Shown here: positions 57,534 through 64,000 of the stretch, one piece after another
How positions within the stretch are numbered: position 1 is the first letter of the stretch
Layout of the letters: each line of letters begins with the position of its first letter
Made by a program: the position numbers and the translations under genes
Notes under the pieces: generated by a model
The model's input: only the letters and a program-made list of their open reading frames with translations
Told to the model about the DNA's origin: nothing
The model's database searches: none
Assembly (NCBI RefSeq): GCF_016735685.1
Contig: NZ_JAERRA010000001.1
Span: 1,116,001 to 1,180,000 of the forward strand
Origin: Piscinibacter lacus
Lineage (GTDB): Bacteria; Pseudomonadota; Gammaproteobacteria; Burkholderiales; Burkholderiaceae_C
Direction: 5' to 3'
Length of the DNA: 64,000 nucleotides

Positions 57534-59126
57534 ATGGACCGTCTGCCCGCCCCCGCCCTGCCGCTTCCCATTCCCCCGGCCGATGCTGGCCCCGGCGGTC
57601 CCGCCCTGCGCCAGCGGCCCGCCCGGCGCGGGCTGCGCGCCCGTCTGCTGCCGCTGCTGCTGACGGGCCTGCTTTCCGCCGGCTGCGCCAGCGTCGTCAA
57701 CCCGGTCAGCGGCCGCAGCGAGTTGACGGTGATGAGCGAGGCCGACGAGATCGCCCTCGGCGCCAAGGGCCATGCGCAGATCGTCGCCCAGCAGGGCGTG
57801 GTCGACAACCCGGCCCTGGCCGCCTATGTGGACCGCATCGGCCAGCGCCTGGCCGCGCAGTCGCACCGCGCCCACCTGCGCTGGACCTTCACCGTGCTCG
57901 ACAGCCCCGAGGTCAATGCCTTCGCGCTGCCCGGCGGCTATGTCTATGTGACCCGCGGCATCCTGGCGGTGCTGCGCGACGAGGCCGAGCTGGCTGGCGT
58001 GCTCGGCCACGAGATCGGCCATGTCACCGCACGCCACGGCGCGCAGCGCGCCACCCGGCAGCAGACGGCCGGCCTCGGCGTGCTGGCCGCCACCGTCTTC
58101 GGCGCGGCCTTCGGCCTGGGCGATGTCGCGCAGCAGCTTTCCTCGGCCGCGGCGGCGGGCGTGGTCGCTTCCTACGGCCGCGAGCAGGAACTGCAGGCCG
58201 ACCAGCTCGGCGCCGAATACCTGGCCCGCAACGACTATGCGCCGCAGCGCATGATCGATGTGATCGCTGCCCTCAAGCGCCAGGAACTGCATGCCGCAGC
58301 CCAGGCCCGCGCCGCCGGCCGGGAGGCGTCCGCTGGCGGCGCCAGTTGGCTGGCCTCGCATCCCAGCAATGCGCAGCGCCTGCAGCAGATCCGCCGCATC
58401 GCCGAGGGCTATCCCGCGCCCGAGCAGCCGGTCGAGGGCCGCAGCGCCTACCTGGCTGCGCTCGATGGCCTGGACTTCGGCGACAGCCCGGCCCAGGGCC
58501 TGGTGCGCGGCCGGGTCTTCGTGCATCCGGGCCTGGAGGTGGCGCTGACCGCGCCCGAGGGCTGGCGGCTGCGCAACACGCCCGAGGCCCTGGTCGTCGC
58601 CCATCCCGACGGCCAGGTCGGCCTGCTGCTGCGGCCGGTGCCGCCGCAGGCCGGGCGCGACCCGCGCGTGCTGGCGCGCAAGCTCTACGAGCCCATCGAG
58701 CTGCGCACCGAGCCGCGCAACCTGCACGGCCTGGACGCGACCCTGGTGCAGGGCCGTCGCAAGCTGCAAGGCGGCGGCAGCCAGCCCTTCGAGCTGCTGG
58801 TGGTGGAAGGGCCGCAGGACAAGCTCTACTTGCTCCAGCAAGCCGGCGCCGCCGAGGCCCTGCGCCGCGAGCAGGCCGCGCTGCGCGAGGCCGCGGCCAG
58901 CTTCCGGCCCCTGGGCCCGGCCGACCGCTCGCTCGTCCGACCCTGGAAGCTGCGCAGTGCCGTGCTGCCGCCCGGGGGCTGGGCCCGGCTGGCGGCCGAC
59001 ACGCCGCTGCCGCCGGCCGAGGCCGAGGCCCTGCTGCGCCTGCTGAACGGCGCCGACCCGGTCGAGGGCGAGACCCGCCCCGCGCCGCGGCCCGGCGATC
59101 GCGTCAAGACCGTGCGCGCCGACTGA
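57534..59126 (+). CDS. M48-family metallopeptidase lipoprotein
   Basis: A 530-aa zinc peptidase of the M48 family, periplasmic and probably lipid-anchored: the leader ends in LLSAGC (Cys near residue 46), and the zinc motif HEIGHVTARHG lies near residue 160 with the third ligand in EQELQADQLGAEYL. The C-terminal 200 residues are a separate domain found in BepA/YfgC-like proteins of this group. Likely involved in outer-membrane protein quality control. The ATG at 57534 is the first after the divergent gene. Confidence 0.9.
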   Translation: MDRLPAPALPLPIPPADAGPGGPALRQRPARRGLRARLLPLLLTGLLSAGCASVVNPVSGRSELTVMSEADEIALGAKGHAQIVAQQGVVDNPALAAYVDRIGQRLAAQSHRAHLRWTFTVLDSPEVNAFALPGGYVYVTRGILAVLRDEAELAGVLGHEIGHVTARHGAQRATRQQTAGLGVLAATVFGAAFGLGDVAQQLSSAAAAGVVASYGREQELQADQLGAEYLARNDYAPQRMIDVIAALKRQELHAAAQARAAGREASAGGASWLASHPSNAQRLQQIRRIAEGYPAPEQPVEGRSAYLAALDGLDFGDSPAQGLVRGRVFVHPGLEVALTAPEGWRLRNTPEALVVAHPDGQVGLLLRPVPPQAGRDPRVLARKLYEPIELRTEPRNLHGLDATLVQGRRKLQGGGSQPFELLVVEGPQDKLYLLQQAGAAEALRREQAALREAAASFRPLGPADRSLVRPWKLRSAVLPPGGWARLAADTPLPPAEAEALLRLLNGADPVEGETRPAPRPGDRVKTVRAD

Positions 59127-59203
59127 GAGGGTGTGAACGCAGCCGCCATGCCCGCGCATGCGGCCCGGAGCCGCCCGCCCGCCGCGCCGGTTATCGTGCC
59201 TGC

Positions 59204-60679
59204 ATGCACGACGACTTCAGCTTCTTCTGGCACGACTACGAGGCCTGGGGCCGCGACCCGCGCCGCACCCGCCCGGCCCAGTTCGCCGGCGTCCGCACCG
59301 ATGCCGAGCTGAACGAGATCGACGCCCCGGTCTCGATCCACTGCCAGCCGCCCACCGACCTGCTGCCCGAACCCGGCGCGGTGCTGCTGACCGGCATCAC
59401 GCCGCAGCTTTGCGCGGCCCGCGGCCTGCCCGAGCAGGCCTTCGCCGCCGCCATCGAGGCCCAGCTCGGCCGGCCCGGCACGGTGGGCGTGGGCTACAAC
59501 TCGATCCGCTACGACGACGAGGTCACCCGCTTCCTGTTCTGGCGCAATTTGATGGACCCCTATGCCCGCGAGTGGCAGAACCGCTGCGGCCGCTGGGACC
59601 TGCTCGATGTGATGCGCGCCTGCCATGCCCTGCGGCCCGAGGGCATGGTCTGGCCCCGGCGCGAGGACGGTCACACCTCCTTCCGGCTGGAGGATCTGAC
59701 GGCCGCCAACGGCATCGCCCACGCCAGCGCGCACGATGCGCTGTCCGATGTGCGCGCCACCCTGGCCCTGGCCCGCAAGCTGCGCGCCGCCCAGCCGCGG
59801 CTCTGGGCCTTCTGCCTCAAGCTGCGCAGCAAGCAGGCGGTGAAGGACGAGTTCGCCGCGGCCGAACGTGCCGGCCGGCCGCTGCTGCACATCTCGGGCA
59901 TGTACGGCGCCGAGCGCGGCGGCCTGGCCCTGGTCTGGCCGCTCGCGCCGCATCCGACGAATGGCAACGAGGTGCTGGTCTGGGACTGTGCGGAAGACCC
60001 GGCCGTGCTCGGCACGCTCGATGTCGAAGGCCTGCGCCTGCGCCTCTTCACCCGCCGCGAGGCCCAGCCCGAAGGCCTGAGCCGCCTGCCGATCAAGGGC
60101 GTGCACCTGAACAAGTCGCCCATCGTCGTCAGCCACCTCGGCGCGCTGGGCGCGGCCCAGGCCGCGCGCTGGGGCATCGACCTGGCGGCCGCCCAGCGCC
60201 ATGCCGAGGCCGCCGCCGCGCTGGCGCCGCGCCTGGCCGGGCTGTGGCCCGAGGTCTACCAGCGGCCTGCCGCCACGGCCGAGACCGATGTCGATGAGGA
60301 CCTCTACGGCGGCTTCCTCGCCGACGAAGACCGCCGCAGCCTGGCCCGCCTGCTCGCGCTGCCGGCGGAGGAACGCGCCGAGCGCCTGGCCGGCGGCCGC
60401 CAGCCGGCCTTCCACGACGGTCGGCTCGACGAGCTGCTGTTCCGCTACCGCGCCCGCAACTTCCCCGACACCCTGGATGCCGAGGCCCAGGCCCGCTGGG
60501 AGGCCCACCGCGCCGCCCGCCTGCACCATGGCGCGGCCGGCGCGCTGACGCTGGAGGCCTTCCTCGCCGAGATCGACGGCCTGGCCGAGGCCGCCGAGAC
60601 CGCCGGCGACGAGCGCGCGCAAGGCCTGCTGGAAGCCCTGGTCGACTGGGCCACCGAGATCGCGCCGGACGCGGACTGA
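59204..60679 (+). CDS. sbcB: Exodeoxyribonuclease I
   Basis: Exonuclease I degrades single-stranded DNA 3'-5'. The 491-aa protein begins FFWHDYEAWGRDPRRTRPAQFAG, with the DEDD-type catalytic Asp and Glu in DYE, and has GVGYNSIRYDDEVTRFLFWRN and HDALSDVRATLALAR as further active-site blocks. The length matches E. coli SbcB. The ATG at 59204 gives the conserved start; an open frame continues upstream through the peptidase gene and is not coding. Confidence 0.94.
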   Translation: MHDDFSFFWHDYEAWGRDPRRTRPAQFAGVRTDAELNEIDAPVSIHCQPPTDLLPEPGAVLLTGITPQLCAARGLPEQAFAAAIEAQLGRPGTVGVGYNSIRYDDEVTRFLFWRNLMDPYAREWQNRCGRWDLLDVMRACHALRPEGMVWPRREDGHTSFRLEDLTAANGIAHASAHDALSDVRATLALARKLRAAQPRLWAFCLKLRSKQAVKDEFAAAERAGRPLLHISGMYGAERGGLALVWPLAPHPTNGNEVLVWDCAEDPAVLGTLDVEGLRLRLFTRREAQPEGLSRLPIKGVHLNKSPIVVSHLGALGAAQAARWGIDLAAAQRHAEAAAALAPRLAGLWPEVYQRPAATAETDVDEDLYGGFLADEDRRSLARLLALPAEERAERLAGGRQPAFHDGRLDELLFRYRARNFPDTLDAEAQARWEAHRAARLHHGAAGALTLEAFLAEIDGLAEAAETAGDERAQGLLEALVDWATEIAPDAD

Positions 60680-60746
60680 GAAGGTGTCAATGAGCCGGCG
60701 TCGTCGCCGGGCTCAGCCGCTTGCCCGCCGACTCATGCCGACCGGC

Positions 60747-61178
60747 TCAGCACTGCCAGGCCGGGCGCAGGCCGGCCTCGCCGGCCCAGTCGCAGTCCAG
60801 CCCGGCCAGGTGCAGATGCAGCACGCTGCCGTGCGCGAAGTCCAGCTCCAGCCGCAGCGGGCCGGCCACGTGACCCGGCAGCGGCAGGCTGGCCTGCCAG
60901 CGCCAGCCGCCGGCTGCGGCGGCCGGCCGGCCGAGCCGCGCTTCGCGCAGGCGGCCCAGCCAGTCGCCATTGCCGGGCGGCAGCGGGCGGCTGCTGGCGG
61001 GGTCCAGGCGCTGCGCTTGTTGCAGCCGCAGCCGCAGGGGGTGGGTCCAGCCGCCCTCGGGGGCCTGGGGCCCGGGGCGCACCCAGGCGGTTGACAGGCG
61101 CAGCCACCAGTCGGCGCCTTCGGCGTGCAGGCTGAGGACTTCGGCTTCGGCCAGTTGCAGGTCCAGCGGCCCGCTCAT
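60747..61178 (-). CDS. Conserved hypothetical protein, 143 aa
   Basis: A 143-aa soluble, probably beta-rich protein with no signal peptide (DWWLRLSTAWVRPGP, LRLELDFAHGSVLHLHLAGL). Not recognised. Its ATG overlaps the stop of the DUF2189 gene by 4 bases, so the two are co-expressed. Confidence 0.75.
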   Translation of the reverse strand: MSGPLDLQLAEAEVLSLHAEGADWWLRLSTAWVRPGPQAPEGGWTHPLRLRLQQAQRLDPASSRPLPPGNGDWLGRLREARLGRPAAAAGGWRWQASLPLPGHVAGPLRLELDFAHGSVLHLHLAGLDCDWAGEAGLRPAWQC

Positions 61179-61996
61179 GCCGCGGGGTCGGGGCCCAGTG
61201 CCGCCCGGTAGGCATGCCAACTGGCATGGCCGAGCACCGGCCCGACCAGCAGCAGGCCCAGGAAGCCCGGCAACATGGCCAGCACGACCAGGCCGGTGAT
61301 GAGCCCGCCCCACAGCAGCATCACCGGCCCCTGCGTCAGCACCAGGCGCAGGCTGCACAGGCCGGCGGTGACGGCATCGACCTGGCGGTCGAGGATCATG
61401 GGGATGGAGATCACGCTGATCGCATAGATCAGCCCCGCGAACACTGCGCCCACCGCCAGGTAGGCGGTGATGAAGCCAAGGTGGCTGGGGTCCAGCAGCT
61501 TGAGCAGCGAGCCCTTGAAATCCGGCATGCCATGGAAGCTGACCGCGAAGACCACCAGCGCCGCCCGGCCCCACAACAGTTCCAGCGCGAGCAGCACCAG
61601 GCCGAACAGGGCCAGTGCGCCCGTGCGGCGGTCCCAGGCGAAGAGCGAATCGCCGAAGTCCGGCCGGCCGCCGGCCTCCAGTTGCTGGCTGACGCGGTAC
61701 AGGCCCATGCAGAGAAAGGGCCCCATCAGCAGGAAGCCGGCCGACAGGGCCAGCACCCAGGCCGGCGCATGGTGGAAGACTTGCAGCAGCGCCCAGCCCA
61801 TGGCGGCGAAGCAGACGCCGTAGAACAGCCCGATGCCCGGCGCCCGCCGGAAATCGCGCAGGCCCAGCAGCAACCAGCGCAGCGGGTCCGAAAGGCGCAG
61901 GGTGTTCAGCGGCAGGCTGAAGGCGCCCGGTGGCCGGGGCGCCGCCTCGCCTTCGGCCGGAGGCAGGGGGGTGGCGTGCTCGCTGGGAAGGCTCAT
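61175..61996 (-). CDS. DUF2189 membrane protein
   Basis: A 273-aa integral membrane protein with six hydrophobic segments, matching DUF2189 (FRRAPGIGLFYGVCFAAMGW, GFLLMGPFLCMGLYRVSQQLE, WGRAALVVFAVSFHGMP). Found near cytochrome oxidase genes in some bacteria; function unknown. The ATG at 61996 overlaps the upstream outer-membrane-type gene by 4 bases. Confidence 0.85.
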   Translation of the reverse strand: MSLPSEHATPLPPAEGEAAPRPPGAFSLPLNTLRLSDPLRWLLLGLRDFRRAPGIGLFYGVCFAAMGWALLQVFHHAPAWVLALSAGFLLMGPFLCMGLYRVSQQLEAGGRPDFGDSLFAWDRRTGALALFGLVLLALELLWGRAALVVFAVSFHGMPDFKGSLLKLLDPSHLGFITAYLAVGAVFAGLIYAISVISIPMILDRQVDAVTAGLCSLRLVLTQGPVMLLWGGLITGLVVLAMLPGFLGLLLVGPVLGHASWHAYRAALGPDPAA

Positions 61997-62817
61997 GGCG
62001 GTGATCCGCCGTCGAGGCGGCCGGCAAGAAAGGTCAGACCCGCGAACACGGACCATCCACCCGAGACGCTGTTCAAGCCCCGGCTCACGCCCACATCGAA
62101 GGCCAGGCCGGGCCGCAGCGCATAGCTGGCGGCAAGCAGGCCGAGCTGGGTCGAGCGGCTGCCGCGCTGCTGGCTGCCCGACAGCTCCAGCGTCAGGCCC
62201 CAGCGCGGGTCAAGCTGGCGCGACAGGCCGGCAGCCCAGACGCGCTGCCAGCGGCCCTGGCCGTCCTCGGGCCGGCCCAGCCGGGTGGCGCCCAGGTTCA
62301 GGTCGGTGTGCCAGGCCCGGTCGCTGCCGAAGTCCAGGCTGTAGATGCCGAGCAGGCCGACATCCCTGCGCCCGCTGCCCAGGCCGCGCCGGGCGGTGGG
62401 CAGCTTGACGGCCAGTTCCAGGCCCAGCGCCGAATCGTCGTCCAGGCCATGGTGGTGCTTCAGCATCAGGCTGCTGTCGCCCAGGCCCTCGCGGCGGCGG
62501 CCATCGGCCGCGGTCTCGCGCAGCCAGGCCTCGCCCTGAAGACGCAGGCCCCAGTCGGCGTTGAAGGCGTACTTCAGCGCATGGTTGAGGTTGTCGCGGC
62601 GGCGCGGATCGTCGGCCCGGCTGCGCTGCACGCCGACTTCGACCTCCAGCCAGCCCGGCGCCGACAGGGCCGCCGGCGCCGACACGCTGGGCCGGTAGGG
62701 CGTGACCGAGGGGCCGTCCTGCGCCGCAGCCCCGTCGGCCACGCCGGCCAGCAGCAGGGCCAGGCCGGCCGTGGCCGGGCCCAGCGGCCTCAGCCCGGGT
62801 GGGTGGGGTCGATCCAT
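61993..62817 (-). CDS. Outer-membrane transporter-like protein (MetA-pathway-type channel family)
   Basis: A 274-aa exported protein with a signal peptide (about 1-32) and alternating beta strands (WLEVEVGVQRSRAD, GDSSLMLKHHHGLDDDSALGLELAVKLP, GLLGIYSLDFG) typical of the phenol-MetA-degradation/transporter outer-membrane family. Substrate unknown. The start at 62817 overlaps the end of the cupin gene by 28 bases. Confidence 0.78.
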   Translation of the reverse strand: MDRPHPPGLRPLGPATAGLALLLAGVADGAAAQDGPSVTPYRPSVSAPAALSAPGWLEVEVGVQRSRADDPRRRDNLNHALKYAFNADWGLRLQGEAWLRETAADGRRREGLGDSSLMLKHHHGLDDDSALGLELAVKLPTARRGLGSGRRDVGLLGIYSLDFGSDRAWHTDLNLGATRLGRPEDGQGRWQRVWAAGLSRQLDPRWGLTLELSGSQQRGSRSTQLGLLAASYALRPGLAFDVGVSRGLNSVSGGWSVFAGLTFLAGRLDGGSPP

Positions 62818-63263
62818 GCCACGTTCTCCGGGGCTTCGGCCGGGGCGATGTCGAGGTTGACGGCCACGGCCTCGCCGTCGCTGCGCACCAGCACGCATTC
62901 CAGCACCTCGGTCGCGCTGGCATTGATCTCCTGGTGCGGCACGAAGGGCGGCACGTAGATGAAGTCGCCCGGGCCGGCCTCGGCGGTGAACTCCAGCGCC
63001 TCGCCCCAGCGCATGCGCGCCCGGCCCTTGACGATGTAGATCACGCTTTCCAGCGGCCCGTGGTGGTGGGCGCCGGTCTTGGCATTGGGGTGGATGTGGA
63101 CGGTGCCGGCCCACAGCTTCTGCGCGCCGACGCGGGCGAAGTTGATGGCGGCCTTGCGGTCCATGCCCGGCGTCTGGGCGGTGTTGGCATCCAGGCGGTT
63201 GCCCGGGACGACGCGCACGCCATCATGCTTCCAGGCCGGGCCTGCGGTGTCGGTCGGGTTCAT
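62790..63263 (-). CDS. Cupin-domain protein
   Basis: A 157-aa single-domain cupin. The metal-binding motif is seen as GAHHHGPLESVIYIVKGRA (about residue 64) and PGDFIYVPPFVPHQEIN (about residue 98). May be an isomerase, dioxygenase or sensor; not decidable. It lies 14 bases after the copper-protein gene. Confidence 0.87.
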   Translation of the reverse strand: MNPTDTAGPAWKHDGVRVVPGNRLDANTAQTPGMDRKAAINFARVGAQKLWAGTVHIHPNAKTGAHHHGPLESVIYIVKGRARMRWGEALEFTAEAGPGDFIYVPPFVPHQEINASATEVLECVLVRSDGEAVAVNLDIAPAEAPENVAWIDPTHPG

Positions 63264-63277
63264 GGGCGGGCTCCGGC

Positions 63278-63760
63278 TCAGACGCGACGGCTGGCGCGGA
63301 CGGCCGCGACGCAGGCGTCGTGGCAGGCCTTGCACTCGGCATGGTGGTCGACATGCGGTCTGCAGGCCTCGATGCAAGCCTGCATGGACTGCACCGCGGT
63401 GCGGGCCAGGGCCGGGGTGTAGTCGGAATTCAAGCCGGCGGCCTTGAGCGTGGCGCCGCAGGTCACGTCGCAATCCAGCGCGGTGCGCAGGCAGTCGCCG
63501 ACCGACTTGTCGCCCTCGGCCAGCAGCACCTGGCAGTGCGCGATGCAGGTGGCGATCGCGTTGGTGCAGGCCTGGTAGGGCTTGACCAGGCTGCGGTAGC
63601 GGCCCGCGGCGGCTGGCTCGCGGCCGCTGCCATCGCCCTGTCCGGCATGCCCGGCATGGTCGTGCCGGCCGGCGGCCTGGGCCGGGGCGGCCAGGGTGGC
63701 CAGGCCGGCCAAGCCCAGGCCCAGCAGATGGCGGCGGGGGGTGCGGGAAGAGGTGTTCAT
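63278..63760 (-). CDS. Exported four-helix-bundle copper-binding protein (Csp-like)
   Basis: A 160-aa protein with a twin-arginine leader (SRTPRRHLLGLGLAGLATLA) followed by a His-rich stretch (HDHAGHAG) and a helical domain with about a dozen cysteines in CxxxC spacing (ACTNAIATCIAHC, CDVTC, CIEAC, CKACHDAC). This matches copper storage proteins that hold Cu(I) with cysteines. The start at 63760 or 63766 is uncertain. Confidence 0.85.
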   Translation of the reverse strand: MNTSSRTPRRHLLGLGLAGLATLAAPAQAAGRHDHAGHAGQGDGSGREPAAAGRYRSLVKPYQACTNAIATCIAHCQVLLAEGDKSVGDCLRTALDCDVTCGATLKAAGLNSDYTPALARTAVQSMQACIEACRPHVDHHAECKACHDACVAAVRASRRV

Positions 63761-63968
63761 GGGCATCGTTGTGGCTTCGCAGACTGGGGGCCGCCCCCAG
63801 CGGGCGGCGTGTTCCGGGCAAGCTTCGCACAGGCCGAAGACGGCCCGCATGCGGGCGATCCGCAGGGGCGACATCTTTCTTTACCCAGCGGGCGCGCGGC
63901 GGATACGCCCGGCGCCGAAAGTGAAGTCCTCGGCAGCCCCGCTGCCCCTTCCCCGCAAGGAGTTCCGC
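63761..63968. promoter_or_regulatory. Divergent gap before the copper-protein gene and the partial plus-strand gene
   Basis: About 208 bases without a gene. The right end carries the AAGGAG ribosome site (63957-63962) of the gene starting at 63969. The remainder should hold promoters in both directions; no clear operator was seen. Confidence 0.4.
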
Positions 63969-64000
63969 ATGTCCCGCCTGTCCCAACCTTCCCCCGTGTC
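63969..64000 (+). CDS. Start of an unknown gene cut by the window end
   Basis: An ATG at 63969 follows a strong AAGGAG at 6 bases and opens a frame of at least ten codons (MSRLSQPSPV) running off the window. Too short to identify. Confidence 0.5.
   Translation, partial: MSRLSQPSPV

Noticed and set aside
54180..59159. A 1659-codon open frame on the minus strand
   Set aside because: It runs antisense through dusC, the propeller gene's other frame and the M48 peptidase; the translation is low-complexity Gly/Ala/Arg without domains, as expected for shadow frames in very GC-rich DNA.
56705..59203. N-terminal extension of exonuclease I by more than 800 codons
   Set aside because: The open frame overlaps the M48 peptidase, which has clear motifs in another frame; SbcB homology begins exactly at the ATG at 59204.

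Overview
The window is very GC-rich chromosomal DNA holding most of the photosynthesis gene cluster of an anoxygenic purple betaproteobacterium, followed by about 30 kb of ordinary Burkholderiales-type genes. Gene order is close to what is known from Rubrivivax gelatinosus and its relatives: puhE, acsF, lhaA and a cytochrome-bearing reaction centre (pufC) combined with the spheroidene-pathway genes crtA, crtC, crtD and crtF. No tRNA, rRNA, CRISPR array or insertion sequence was seen.

Layout. (1) 1-13693, plus strand: bchH (5' end outside the window)-bchL-bchM-lhaA-puhA-puhB-puhC-acsF-puhE-crtI-crtB, with many 4-base stop/start overlaps. (2) 13737-32136, minus strand, read from right to left: bchI-bchD-bchO, crtE-crtF, bchC-bchX-bchY-bchZ, pufB-[unassigned 74-aa gene]-pufA-pufL-pufM-pufC, crtA-crtD-crtC. 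The two arms converge on a GC hairpin at 13713-13734. PpsR/CrtJ-type palindromes (TGT-N12-ACA) lie before crtE and bchC, and a weaker one before bchI. (3) 32137-35754: a locus at the cluster edge with two tiny genes converging on a bidirectional terminator, a lower-GC BLUF blue-light sensor, an 88-aa unknown, and a divergent MerR-type regulator followed by DCC and DUF4149 genes. (4) 35793-42405, minus strand: SDR, MFS transporter, NDH-2, pseudouridine synthase, Tim44-like protein and a PEP-CTERM protein. (5) 42619-48483: PepSY protein, then a plus-strand run of metallo-beta-lactamase-fold protein, SoxYZ-like carrier, thioredoxin-like protein, ABC exporter and a secreted unknown. (6) 48561-56518: secreted or hydrolytic proteins, including two closely related beta-propeller proteins with different N-terminal modules and a second PEP-CTERM protein. 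(7) 56783-64000: DUF1415, M48 lipoprotein peptidase, exonuclease I, DUF2189, an outer-membrane-type protein, a cupin, a Csp-like copper protein, and the first codons of a gene that leaves the window.

Functionally, bchI/D/H insert magnesium, bchM methylates, AcsF closes ring E with oxygen, and bchL (with bchN/B, not seen) and bchX/Y/Z reduce rings D and B. CrtE/B/I/C/D/F/A make spheroidene-type carotenoids. PuhA, PufL, PufM, PufC and PufB/A form the RC-LH1 complex, helped by LhaA, PuhB, PuhC and PuhE. The pigment and puf genes appear to be controlled by PpsR-type repression, and the BLUF/MerR locus beside them may add a blue-light input (inference).
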